DNA of 27,213 bases, from contig JACQZL010000226.1 of assembly GCA_016213865.1 (NCBI GenBank), positions 1 through 27,213 on the forward strand, read 5' to 3'. Below are positions 14,401-22,459 of this stretch, piece by piece. The notes beneath the pieces were generated by a model that saw nothing but the letters and a program-made list of their open reading frames with translations, was not told the origin of the DNA and did not search any database. Source of the DNA: Candidatus Rifleibacteriota bacterium. Its GTDB lineage: Bacteria > UBP17 > UBA6191 > JACPRK01. How positions within the stretch are numbered: position 1 is the stretch's first letter; each line of letters begins with the position of its first letter. Position numbers and translations under genes: made by a program.

Positions 14401-16308
14401 CGCTACCGGCTGCCTCCTCTGCCCGTCGTCGTCCGAGAGCACACGGCGCAGCTCAACCCCAAGGTGGGACGCGAGTACCAGCACGATTTCGTGGACGGCA
14501 AGATCAACGTGCTCAGCAGCAGCACGACCTTCGAACTGGGCGTCGACGTCGGGCAGCTCAAGGCCGTGCTGTTGCGAAACGTCCCGCCCACACCGGCTTC
14601 CTACATCCAGCGGGCCGGTCGCGCGGGCCAGCGGTTGGATGGGGCCTCGTACTCGGTCACGTACTGCAGGAACGTGCCGCACGATCAGTTTCACTTCTTC
14701 CAGCCCCGCGAGCTCATCTCCGGGAGGGTGCCCGTGCCGCGGGTGAACCTGCGCAATCCGAAGCTTGCGCAGCGCCAGGTCAACTCCTTCCTCCTCGGGG
14801 CGTTTCTCAAGAGTCTTCCGGCCGACCGCAAGCACGATCACCTGACGACCGGCGACTTCTTCCAGCCCGCTGTCGAGGGGGTCCCTGCCATGCACGAAGC
14901 CTACGCGGACTGGGTCCTCTCGAACAGTCGCGAACTCTCCTCACGCGTGCGCCGCATCCTGCCGGACGAGACGACGCTGTTGCCGGAGGACGCGATGGCC
15001 CGGTCTGCCGACTCGTTGAGCCGGGGCCCGGAGTGTACCGCCAAGGTAGGGTTCCAGGATGAACTCGCCACGTTCGACTTGCGGATCGACGAACTCATGG
15101 CCCTGGGCAGGAAGTCCCCTGCTGCCATGGGCAAGTACGGGGCAGTCGTCAGGCATCTGAGTACACTCAAGGACCAGTTCCTGCACGAGCGGCTGATTGA
15201 CTTCTTGAGCCGCGCCGGGTGGCTGCCGGGCTATGCCTTTCCGCAGGACACGGTCAGCTTGCTCATCCAGCAGCCTTCCGACCGGGAGCGACTTCGCCTG
15301 GATCGCGATCGCGAGTACGGGATTGCCGAGTACGCCCCGGGGGCCGAGGTGATCGCGGACGGGAAGCTCTACCGGAGCCGGGGACTGCACCTGAAGGGCC
15401 ACCAGCCCCAGTTTCGCTATTACAGGTTCTGCACCATCTGCCGTCGATTGTCGACGGGCCCCGAGAAGGGCAAGCTGGACCGCAAGTGTCCGTGCAACAG
15501 GGACTCGCGTCGCGACGAATCCCCGCGTCCCTATCTCCGGCCCGAGGCCTTCTCGACCAACGTGCTCGAGGAGGCGAAGGAGCCCGACTTCGCCCGGCTG
15601 CGGCCTCCACCCATCACCGACATCTTCCTGCTGGCCGGGTGCAACCCCGAGCAGTTCGCCGAGCATCCCGAGCTTCCCGGGGTCCACTGCGGCACGACCG
15701 ACGCGGGGAAGCTCTTCCGCGCCAACCAGGGCTTTCTGCGCCGCGGCTTTTCGCTATGCACACGTTGCGGTGCCTCGAAGCCTGAACCCAAACCGGGCAA
15801 GCGCGCGACGGAGCCCAAGGAGCACCCGACCCACTGGGGCACGACCTGCTCGGGCAAGTTCTGCATGGCAGACCTCGCGCACGAGTTCACGACCGACCTC
15901 TTGCAGGTGAGGTTCGACGCCGGTCGGACGCTGGTCCCGCGCGTGTCGGACAGGACCTTTTGGCTGTCCTTGCTGACGTCGCTTCTGACGGCGACCTCGG
16001 CGACCCTCGCGATCCACCGGATGGACCTGGACGGGACCTACCAGGCGCAGACCACCACGAGTGACGAGGCCGAACTGGTCGTTTACGATCGGGTGCCCGG
16101 CGGGGCCGGCTACGTGCAGCAGATTGTCGAGCACTTCCCCCGGCTCCTGGAAGCGACCCGGCAGTTGCTGGCCTCCTGCACGTGCGATCCCGAGGCTTCC
16201 TGCTACCGGTGCATGCGCAGCGCCCGCAACCAGTTCCACTGGGAGCACCTGCGCCGCCGGCCCGTACTGGACTGGCTGACGCGGCTGGTGGGCGACCCGC
16301 GGGCGTAG
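11464..16308 (+). CDS. DEAH helicase with DUF1998/MrfA-type zinc domain
   Basis: The 1614-residue protein is a superfamily 2 helicase. Lobe 1 has Walker A GTGSGKT (residues 118-124), motif Ia IYPLNALANDQ, motif Ib LLTNFSMLEYLL, motif II VLDEAHN (DEAH, 244-250) and motif III LTSAT (281-285). A cysteine-rich insertion (about 460-600) has several CxxC pairs (HCPRCG, YTCTHCG, CLSCQ, KCPACGG). Lobe 2 includes LLAFSDSRQRAAFF, STTFELGVDVGQ and motif VI QRAGRAGQR (about 1048-1056). The C-terminus carries the DUF1998 region with DRVPGGAGY and the cysteine cluster CTCDPEASCYRC (about 1573-1584). MrfA, DISARM DrmA/DrmB and Druantia DruE share DUF1998 and this helicase type. ATG 11464 follows AGGAGG (11454-11459) and overlaps the previous stop. 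It is the likely DNA-translocating effector of the cassette. Confidence 0.93.
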   Translation: MADLNPLRFTSTLVETFRRYLFTAHPLGDSEQPLREAFWQALGQEYPFSSGPYFHCVPTYARGCSVQELISNARPPSLHPRLAELPRPAFDPARRLYKHQVDALTALQGGRNLLVASGTGSGKTECFLLPILDDILREPGPGVRAIVIYPLNALANDQLDRLRKLLRDLPEVTFGRYTGETPWDEKAARSDDLKECPRNERFLRTQLREDPPNLLLTNFSMLEYLLLRPKDSEVFRHWRLRFVVLDEAHNYLGAQGIEVALLLRRVREAFAAPQQPLRFVLTSATLMEQREDARAVAASMASNLTGGEFAPADVIAGETTVDFDASLGDRVSADRIADFLKNDEALDRWCNALDGQEGADSLLQEAGLVSSAELARFPEEARQLYHLLAGSKLLARLHEICSAQPRTLPELALELLGRDDGEARRVVSWLCTVGSRAKAAPDRMPLLPLRVHLFMRGLHGARVCLNPSCGEGALPWRALVLEDVEHCPRCGALALPLYTCTHCGMPALVIRQDGTSWTGLPVPPASANWGAAVLTWSELAERDVYSQDGDDVQPADGMTLCLSCQAVGQESARCCATPLHVTLPCLEADESGNLKKCPACGGQSGSFESVLRRFLSGDDAPTTVLAEALLRSLPPETGDSQALPAQGRRLLAFSDSRQRAAFFAPYLHRTMAEATFQAPLFQAVREAENLAGSPAGLEDVARRYVAVVSRQSHVVLRKTEDLEGQTTLEIRAVRTLGVNEKRQLQREATLSLFENFCNSPRQRRRMHGLGLAAVLFDLTEDTLERVAATMPGRLRGDPDSTRAVLHTLLSEVLRRRAVQWPDPLNGRMLGAGPLSVVYHLNQARQSSSEILRWNPYRADGPRSKRAVEVNRIVNYLSRLTRLDTDPAGEGARLATWLDDLWAVLTEDVLVRTGEPGCYALPPERLLFSGSVDWFRCSQCARMVTAHAGSVCPTMACPGPLRAVTREELEARLRNDQNGERYRLPPLPVVVREHTAQLNPKVGREYQHDFVDGKINVLSSSTTFELGVDVGQLKAVLLRNVPPTPASYIQRAGRAGQRLDGASYSVTYCRNVPHDQFHFFQPRELISGRVPVPRVNLRNPKLAQRQVNSFLLGAFLKSLPADRKHDHLTTGDFFQPAVEGVPAMHEAYADWVLSNSRELSSRVRRILPDETTLLPEDAMARSADSLSRGPECTAKVGFQDELATFDLRIDELMALGRKSPAAMGKYGAVVRHLSTLKDQFLHERLIDFLSRAGWLPGYAFPQDTVSLLIQQPSDRERLRLDRDREYGIAEYAPGAEVIADGKLYRSRGLHLKGHQPQFRYYRFCTICRRLSTGPEKGKLDRKCPCNRDSRRDESPRPYLRPEAFSTNVLEEAKEPDFARLRPPPITDIFLLAGCNPEQFAEHPELPGVHCGTTDAGKLFRANQGFLRRGFSLCTRCGASKPEPKPGKRATEPKEHPTHWGTTCSGKFCMADLAHEFTTDLLQVRFDAGRTLVPRVSDRTFWLSLLTSLLTATSATLAIHRMDLDGTYQAQTTTSDEAELVVYDRVPGGAGYVQQIVEHFPRLLEATRQLLASCTCDPEASCYRCMRSARNQFHWEHLRRRPVLDWLTRLVGDPRA

Positions 16309-16389
16309 GTGGCCGCCCCAAGAGCCCTCTCGAGTCGCGGAGAACGGTCGAGGGCGCAATCGCCGGGTGTGCGACTGCTTTTCGCTCGA

Positions 16390-16506
16390 CTAGCGTGACT
16401 GGCTGCGCGCTGCTCGAAACCCCACGAACTCATTGCGCAGGTCAGGCGACTCCTCGATGCGATTGGCTGCCCGGAGGAACTCCGCCTTGCTTCCCCAACT
16501 CCCTCC
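16390..16506 (-). pseudogene. FGE/SUMF1-type protein, C-terminal remnant
   Basis: The minus-strand frame reads GGSWGSKAEFLRAANRIEES, then PDLRNEFVGFRAARSQ, and stops at the TAG 16392-16390. This is the characteristic C-terminus of formylglycine-generating-enzyme/sulfatase-modifying domains (pattern RGGSW...LR.A.R....P..R....GFR..R). Just upstream in the gene the conserved Arg of RGGSW is replaced by an Ala encoded within the cpaF repeat, and no further domain sequence exists. The gene is cut exactly at 16506, the boundary of the 159-bp repeat. What remains is about 38 residues and cannot be functional. Confidence 0.75.
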
Positions 16507-16664
16507 TGCCTGCATCCGTGGGAAGCTGAACGTGATCGTGGCGGGCGGCACGGGCTCGGGCAAGACCATGATGCTCAACGTGCTCAGCGAGTTCATCCCG
16601 GACGACGAGCGGATCATCGTGATCGAGGACACCTCCGAGCTACAGATCTCCAAGCCCAACCGGC
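16506..16664 (+). repeat. 159-bp direct repeat, right copy (cpaF segment)
   Basis: Second copy of 1343-1501, same orientation, two mismatches. One mismatch changes the codon after the Walker A GKT from Thr to Met (GKTMM instead of GKTTM). Left of it lies the cut FGE gene; right of it cpaF continues without break. Confidence 0.95.
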
Positions 16665-17200
16665 TGCGGCTGGAGGCCCGCACGGCCAACTCCGAGGGCA
16701 TCGGCCAGGTCACCATCCGCGACCTCGTCCACAACGCGCTGAGGATGCGCCCCGACCGGATCGTCATCGGCGAGTGTCGGGGTGGCGAGACCCTCGACAT
16801 GCTCCAGGCGATGAACACGGGACACGAGGGCAGCCTGACCACGGCACACGCCAATACGCCGCGCGACCTGCTCTCGAGGCTCGAGATCATGGTGCTCATG
16901 TCGGGGCTCAACCTCCCCGTCGCGTCCATCCAGCGCCAGATCGCGGGGGCCATCAACCTCATCGTGCAGGTGGACCGGCTGGATGACGGCTCGCGGCGCA
17001 TCACGCGCATCACGGAGGTCGAAGGCTACTCGGAAGAGGTGACGACCCTGTCGGACATCTTCCTCTTCCAGCAGGACGGCTACGACGAGCGAGGATTCGC
17101 CCGCGGCCGCTTCGTCGCCACGGGACTGCGGCCGAAGTTCGCCACCAGACTGTCGCGGCAGGGTATCGAGCTGGAAGCGGGGCTCTTCGAAGAGCGCTGA
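16506..17200 (+). pseudogene. cpaF: CpaF/TadA secretion ATPase, C-terminal part
   Basis: This is the missing C-terminal part of the Tad pilus ATPase. After the repeated Walker A segment come RLRLEARTANSEGIGQVTIR, Walker B RPDRIVIGECRGGE, the Asp/His-box region TAHANTPRDLLSRLE, and the typical tail ITRITEVEGYSEEVTTLSDI, ending at the TGA 17198-17200. Joined to the left part (793-1500) it would give a protein of about 414 residues, near the usual CpaF length. On its own the frame lacks the N-terminal hexamer-packing domain. In-frame ATG codons upstream (16433, 16457) lie in the FGE remnant and are not native starts. It is likely inactive unless the split is an assembly error. Confidence 0.88.
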
Positions 17201-17203
17201 ACA

Positions 17204-17245
17204 GACGGCTGGCCGTGGGTTCGGGGCCTGTGGCGTCAAGCCGTC
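17204..17245. terminator. Inverted repeat between convergent genes
   Basis: GACGGCT (17204-17210) and AGCCGTC (17239-17245) could pair, with GC-rich bases between them. The site lies between the convergent cpaF fragment and the histidine kinase gene and may stop transcription from either side. The loop is long and there is no U-tract, so confidence is low. Confidence 0.3.
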
Positions 17246-17264
17246 CGGCCCCACTTCCCGACCG

Positions 17265-19372
17265 TCAGCGGCAAATCCGTGCTCGTTCGTAGGTTTCGCG
17301 GTCAGGCGGCAGGGTCATGCGAAAGACACTGCCCCGCCCCAGCTTGCTCTCTGCCCAGATGCGGCCTCCGTGGGCCTCGATCGCCAGCCGGCAGAAGTAA
17401 AGGCCCAGACCGCGATCGATCGGGAGCCCCGCCGCCGTGCCCTTGCCGGGTTCGCGACGCTCGGCCTGCGTGTACTTCTGGAACAACCGGTCGACGTACT
17501 CCGGGGCAATTCCCGAGCCCGTGTCCCGTACGCTCAGGATGATCCGCGGACCGGTCCCGTCCGGGGCATCCTGCTGCTCCGCCTCGACGGCGATGCTGCC
17601 GCGGGAAGTATGTTTGACCGCATTGCCGATCAGGTTGCTCAAGACCCGACGCAGCAGGTCGACATCGGCCCAGGCCGTCGGGAGATCGCCGACGGACAGT
17701 GTCAGCCCGCGACGTGCGGCCCGGCCCTCGTGCAGCGCCGCGGCCTCCCGGGCCACCTCGGAACAACTGACCGGGCCGGCCTTCGGCGTGATCTCGGCGC
17801 CCTCCATCTTGGCGATGTCGAGCAACGAGACCATCATGTCCGTCATCAGGCGGCATCCGTTGCGGGCGTCGCCCAGGGTGCGCCTCGGCTGTTCGCCCAG
17901 GTCGGGATCGTCGGCAAGGGACTCCACCGCCAGCGACACCGCCCAGGCCGCGTTCTTCACGTCGTGGACCAGCAACTCGGAGAGCCGGTCCTTGAGGCGG
18001 TTCAGTTCGAGCAGCTCGCGGTTCTTGCGGGCAATCGCCTCGCGGCCCCAGGCGACCGTGGCGATGCCGGCGAACTCTGCGGCGAACAGCCCCAGGATGC
18101 GCTTGTCGGCCGGCGTGAAGTGGCCCGCGGTCTCGCGCCGGAAGACGCCCAGGCTGCCGTGGACCTGACCGTGCACGTCGAGTGCCGCGCAGAAGTGGCC
18201 CGAGAACCCGCCGGGAGCCACCGGCCCGTCCGGGCAGAGCCAGTCGACCGAGCCGGGGGCCACGGCCTCGACCGTCTCTCCCAGCGGCGCGAGGAGCGGC
18301 CCCAGCAAGGCCTGCCTCGCCTCGACGGGTGCCCCGAACGTGGCCACTGTCCAACGGCTGTCGAACCTGAGCAGGATCGCGGCGGCATCGAAAGCCGTCA
18401 GCTCGGAGAGCAGTCTCAGCGACGAGAAGAGGAACTCGGGCAGGTCTTCGAGGCGACGCCCCAGTCCCACGACCTCCTCGCGCATCGTGCTCTCTCGAAG
18501 GAGACGGTCCATCAGCCCCGCCACCTGCTCGCTCAGGGCCCCGCGCTCGAGCCAGACGCTGCCCAGCCGCGCGGCGCTCGCCCCGTCCTGGCACGAGGCC
18601 CGGGTAGCGAGCAGCTCCTCGACGCAGGCCAACAGCTCGGCGAAGTCGTTCCCCTTGACCAGGTAGCGGTCCGCCCCGCAACGCCGGCCCCAGAAACAGT
18701 CTAACCTTTCGCCCAGGGCGGTCAGCAGGATGATAGGCGTCCGTGCGAGGGGGTGGCTGCTCTTCAGGAACCGGCAGAGATGGTAGCCCGTCAGCCCGGG
18801 CATCATCACGTCCGACACAATGAGATCGGGCACTTCGGCGAAGGCCGCACGAATGCCCTCGAGACCGTCGGCAGCGGCGATGACCGAGTAACCTCGAGCT
18901 GCGAGCACGGCTGCCAGAGCCTCCCGCTGGTCTGTCACGTCCTCCACGATCAGCAGCTTGGCCTGGGCAGGCGGCGCGAGTTGCCGGGCAGCGCTGTCCG
19001 GAACCGCTGGACGAACCTGCTGAGCAGTCTGTGCGAGGGTGGCGAGGCCCACCGCCCGCAACTCGTTCAGCCTGTCGGCAATCGCGGCCACGCCGGCTGC
19101 CCCTGGCGCGGCCTCGGCCTCCACGACAGCCTGCAAGGCCAGTTCCAGCGCGCGGGAAGCGTCGCTGACCGCGGGACCCCGAGAGTCCCACCCGTGCCCG
19201 TCAGCCGGTGCGCCAGCGCGTGCAGCGCCCGGTAGCGCTCAGGTCCGGCCCCGGCTTCCCGGCAAGCCTCCCACGCTGTCTCGAGCGCGGCCAGCGTCTC
19301 GGGCAGCCGGGCGACGAAGCTGGCCTTGAGCTCCGCGAGTCTGGCCGCGAAGTCCTCGATCGAGTTACCCAC
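17265..19372 (-). CDS. HPt-REC-GAF histidine kinase, frame-broken
   Basis: Reading from GTG 19372 (GGGAAGG upstream), the product begins with an HPt-like helical domain (LHALAHRLTGTGGTLG with the candidate His). At about 19170-19180 coding moves by one base into the frame that runs to 17265; the shifted frame restores VSDASRALELALQAVVE, the expected HPt continuation. Then come a receiver domain (LLIVEDVTD, acceptor Asp in VSDVMMPG, LVKG), a GAF-like domain, an H-box with HDVKNAAW, and a HATPase domain (LSNLIGNAVKHT, VRDTGSGI, GLGLYFCRLA). There is no membrane segment, so it acts in the cytoplasm. It overlaps the stop of the CheY-like gene by eight bases, implying joint expression and signalling. 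The frame break could be real or a sequence error; the REC-to-kinase part (623 residues) is intact. Confidence 0.85.
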
Positions 19373-19751
19373 GGGCGCCTTCCCAGATCGCCGTCACGGC
19401 CGCCGATAGCGTCATCGGATCGAAGGGCTTGGAGATGACCTCGAGGGCCCCCAGTGCCCTGAAGCGTGCCAACTCCGAGGGCTGGACCTTGGCCGTCATG
19501 AAGATGACGGGCGTCTTCGCGCAGGTCTCGAGCGCCCTGAGCGCTGCGAGAGTAGCCGGCCCGTCCAGGCCCGGCATCATCACATCCAACAGGATCAGGT
19601 CGGGCTTGAAGGCGGCGACCTTTTCGAGCGCCTCCTTCCCGGAGGAGCAGACCTCCAGCGTGAATCCGCCGACGGACTCGAGTGCCATTCGGGCGACCAT
19701 CCGGATGTCAGGCTCGTCCTCAACGTACAGGATTCGACTCAGACTGGACAC
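19365..19751 (-). CDS. CheY-like single-domain response regulator
   Basis: About 128 residues form one receiver domain: the acidic pair in ILYVEDEPDIR, phosphoacceptor Asp in ILLDVMMPGLDG, Thr in VIFMTAK, and Lys in VISKPFDP. No output domain follows, so it works by protein-protein contact or in a phosphorelay. I prefer GTG 19751 (GTG-TCC-AGT) because GGAGG lies upstream at normal spacing and the domain starts shortly after; the frame is open 15 codons further. It sits between two histidine kinases in the same direction, which are its probable partners; the HPt domain of the downstream kinase is a natural phosphodonor. Confidence 0.9.
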   Translation of the reverse strand: MSSLSRILYVEDEPDIRMVARMALESVGGFTLEVCSSGKEALEKVAAFKPDLILLDVMMPGLDGPATLAALRALETCAKTPVIFMTAKVQPSELARFRALGALEVISKPFDPMTLSAAVTAIWEGARG

Positions 19752-19872
19752 GGTTCCGACGCCTCCATGCAAACAGCCACATACGGCACCGGTCAAACCC
19801 GACCGCAGTCGCCCCTACGTTCCTGCAAGCGAAGTGTGCGGATAGTCCACGCCGGACTGGTTGGTGCTCCAA

Positions 19873-22056
19873 CTACGTAACATCCACGCTTGGGTCTGTC
19901 AAGACGGTGCACCCTGCCCGCTTGGCGAGCAGCGAGTGGATCGTGCCGACCAGTTCGTGCTCGGAGGTGCGGGATTTGACCAGCACGGCCGTCACGTCCC
20001 GGGCCGCGGCCGGGTCCATATCGTGCGCCGAGAAGACGACGATTGGCACCGGGGGCGGGGCCAGCGACCTCACCAACGGGATGAGCCCGGCGCCGCTTCC
20101 GTCCGGAAGGGCCAGGTCCAGCAGGATGAGATCGAAGGCCCTCTCCTGCAGGCACTGACGGGCGTCCCGGACCGTGCCTGCCTGCACGACCTGGCAGATG
20201 CCGCTCAACAAGGCGGACGTGACGGCGAAAATGCTCGGGTCATCCTCGACATAGAGCACCATCGGCAGGTCGAGCGCCGAGCGTCCTCCCCGTCCCGGAA
20301 GTGGGCACGAAGGGGCGAGCGCCGCCTCCGCCGGGTCCGAGGCCGGCGCCTCCGGCAGCTCGAAGAAGAACTCGGTCCCCTGGCCCCCGGCGGTGTCGAA
20401 CCCGATCCGTCCGCCGAGTCGCTCGATGATCGTCCGGCAGATGGCCAGGCCCAGACCGGTGCCGCCCTTCTGCTTGGTGTCGGAGGAGTCGGCCTGGGCA
20501 AAGCGCTGGAAGATCCGCGAGCGGAACTCGACCGGGATGCCCGGTCCGCGGTCCCGAACCGAGACCCGTAGAGTTGCTTCCAGGCGGCGCACGGCAATCG
20601 AGACCGTCGCTTGCGGCGGCGAGAACTTGGCCGCATTCGAGATCAGGTTTGTCAGGACCTGCGAGAGGCGGTCGGGATCGACCGTGACGCGGGCCCGCGG
20701 GACCGAAGCCTCCACGCCGAGCGAGACGCCGAGATGCGAGGCGTAGGCGCGGTTCGCCTCGACGGCCTGGTCGATGAGCGGCATCAGCTCCAGCGGGCGG
20801 ACGTCGAAGACCATCTTCCCTGCCTCGAGCTTCTCGATGTCGAGGATATCGTTGATGAGCCGGACCAGACGCTCGCAGTTGCGCAGCGCGATGTCGACCA
20901 GCGGCTTGGCTCGGGCCGGGACCTCGCCGGCCGCTCCCCCAGCGAGCAGCCCCAGGGAGCCGCGGATCGAGGTCAGGGGCGTTCGCAGCTCGTGGCTGAC
21001 CGTGGAAACGAACTCGCTCTTGAGCCGCTCCATTTCCTTACGCTCGGTGATGTCCCGCATGATGGCCGTGAACCTGTGGACCTCGCCGAGACGGACCTCG
21101 CTCAGGGTCAGGTCGAGAGGAACGGCCGTCCCGTCCTTGCGTTGGCCCACGACCTCCAGCGTGAGTCCCAGGGCCCGACGGATGCCGGTCTCCAGGTAGC
21201 GTCGCACGAAGCCGTCGTGCTTGCTTCGGTACGGCTCGGGCATGAGGAAAGAGACGTTTCGGCCCACCGCGTCGGTCCTGGAGTGGCCGAAGATCTTCTC
21301 CGCGCCCGGACTGAACAGGGTGACGTTGCCCTGGCGATCGGTCGCGATGATCGCCACCTGGGTGGCCGAGTCGAGGACGGCCTGCAGTTCGGCGTGCGCG
21401 CTTGCGAGTTGCCCCTCTGCCGCAGTGCGCAGCGTCAGCTCGCGGCGCATCACGAGGAAGGCGACGAACCAGAGGCCGAAGCTCGTGACCGTGCCCGCCA
21501 AGAGGAAGTAGTACGTGCTCCGGGCAGTCGAGGCAGCCGCCTCGTGCCGCCGGGTCAGTCGAGTGCGTTCGCGGGTCAGCATCTCGCCCGCCTGCCGGCG
21601 GATGGCGTCCATTTCGCTCTGTCCGACCGCGGTTGAGACCAACCGGCCGGCTGCCGCGGCGCCTTCTCGATCGCGGGCGGCCAGCACGAGCTGCACGAAG
21701 GCGACCTTGCGCGCCACGAGGCGTTCGAGCTCATCGAGGCCTCGTTGCTGCTCCGCGTCGTCCGCCGTCAGGTGTCGCGCCGCGGCCAGGTGCCCGGGAA
21801 GTGAGGCCAGTCCGTGTTCGTACGGGGCCTTGAACGAGGCGGTCCCGGCGATGACGTAGCCGCGCGAGGCGGTCTCGACATCGCCCAGCGCCGCCAGGAG
21901 GCCCTGGAGCTCGTTCATCACGGCCTGTGTGCGGGAGGTGTCGCTCGACGCGGCAATCAGCTCCCGGATGCTGAAGTATCCGACGAGGAATACCACGGCC
22001 AGCACGACGACCGCGGCCGCGAATCCGGCTAGAACGCGTTTGGGCGTTGGATTCAC
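19873..22056 (-). CDS. CHASE3-PAS hybrid histidine kinase with receiver
   Basis: The 727-residue membrane sensor has a first transmembrane segment at about residues 8-28, a periplasmic CHASE3-like helical domain (ASRGYVIAGTASFKAPYEHG is typical), a second membrane segment at about 185-207, a PAS domain with PAC-like end (FTAIMRDITERKEMERLKSE), a HisKA box SHELRTPLTSIRGS, HATPase motifs (LTNLISNAAKFS, VRDRGPGIP, GGTGLGLAICRTI), and a C-terminal receiver (VLYVEDDPS, LILLDLALPDGSG, VLVKSR). The start is GTG 22056. A TATACT box is six bases upstream, so the mRNA is probably leaderless. The receiver plus the downstream CheY and HPt proteins suggest a multistep phosphorelay. The signal is unknown. 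Confidence 0.92.
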   Translation of the reverse strand: MNPTPKRVLAGFAAAVVVLAVVFLVGYFSIRELIAASSDTSRTQAVMNELQGLLAALGDVETASRGYVIAGTASFKAPYEHGLASLPGHLAAARHLTADDAEQQRGLDELERLVARKVAFVQLVLAARDREGAAAAGRLVSTAVGQSEMDAIRRQAGEMLTRERTRLTRRHEAAASTARSTYYFLLAGTVTSFGLWFVAFLVMRRELTLRTAAEGQLASAHAELQAVLDSATQVAIIATDRQGNVTLFSPGAEKIFGHSRTDAVGRNVSFLMPEPYRSKHDGFVRRYLETGIRRALGLTLEVVGQRKDGTAVPLDLTLSEVRLGEVHRFTAIMRDITERKEMERLKSEFVSTVSHELRTPLTSIRGSLGLLAGGAAGEVPARAKPLVDIALRNCERLVRLINDILDIEKLEAGKMVFDVRPLELMPLIDQAVEANRAYASHLGVSLGVEASVPRARVTVDPDRLSQVLTNLISNAAKFSPPQATVSIAVRRLEATLRVSVRDRGPGIPVEFRSRIFQRFAQADSSDTKQKGGTGLGLAICRTIIERLGGRIGFDTAGGQGTEFFFELPEAPASDPAEAALAPSCPLPGRGGRSALDLPMVLYVEDDPSIFAVTSALLSGICQVVQAGTVRDARQCLQERAFDLILLDLALPDGSGAGLIPLVRSLAPPPVPIVVFSAHDMDPAAARDVTAVLVKSRTSEHELVGTIHSLLAKRAGCTVLTDPSVDVT

Positions 22057-22071
22057 GCCTGCAGTATAGCC
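22057..22071 (-). promoter_or_regulatory. TATACT -10 box next to GTG start
   Basis: On the minus strand TATACT (22068-22063) lies six bases before the GTG at 22056, so transcription should start at or beside the start codon. This mirrors the arrangement at 4715-4731. No convincing -35 is seen. Confidence 0.45.
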
Positions 22072-22173
22072 AGGAGCACGAGATGGACGAACCGGAAGTC
22101 TCGGCCAGGCGCCGGGTCACCTCCTTGCCGGCGTCTCGGTAGCGTCCCCGGATCACGGGGCAGAGAGGACCCA

Positions 22174-22269
22174 ACGCAAAGACGCCAGGAAAGGCTGATC
22201 AATAGGACCTTCTTTGCGTCCTGGTATGAAAACGGACCTCACGCGAAGACGCGAAGACGCGAAGAAAGG
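22174..22269. repeat. ACGCAAAG/ACGCGAAG repeat element
   Basis: ACGCGAAG occurs three times in perfect tandem (22241-22264). Just left of it, ACGCAAAG and its complement CTTTGCGT form an inverted pair around AGGAAAGG and CCTTC stretches. Such GCGTCTTCGCG and CTTTGCGT strings are typical of dispersed intergenic repeats. It is too short and lacks spacers, so it is not CRISPR. Confidence 0.6.
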
Positions 22270-22459
22270 TGCGGTCTACCCCACGGTCCAGAGCCCTGCG
22301 GCCCGTTTTCACTTCTGGGGGCGTGCTGGCGGCCCGTCGTAGCTGCGTTGAAGACAGGCACCGTGACCACTCGACGACGCGACTTCCCACCTTTCTGGGA
22401 CGCTCCCGGCGTCTCCAGGGTGGTGGACATCCGACGCGCGATGCGCTAACACCTCAGGC

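Larger units (their letters stand above)
22057..22459. other. Gene-free region with dispersed repeats
   Basis: No gene is supported here. The stretch holds the kinase promoter at its left edge, an inverted pair ACGCAAAG (22174-22181) and CTTTGCGT (22212-22219), and the tandem ACGCGAAG array. Short open frames crossing it have repeat-like composition. Confidence 0.6.

Noticed and set aside
5192..16308. Naming the cassette DISARM or Druantia
   Set aside because: Only the DUF1998 helicase is shared in recognisable form; the other expected components of those systems are not seen.
1343..16664. Calling the 15-kb segment a transposon or integrative element
   Set aside because: No integrase, transposase, tRNA site or terminal inverted repeats are visible, and 159 bp is far too long for a target-site duplication.
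17302..19191. Long minus-strand frame parallel to the histidine kinase
   Set aside because: It is Arg/Gly/Pro-rich shadow coding; the other frame carries all REC and HATPase motifs.
22241..22264. Tandem ACGCGAAG as a possible CRISPR
   Set aside because: The unit is only eight bases, there are no spacers, and no cas gene is present.
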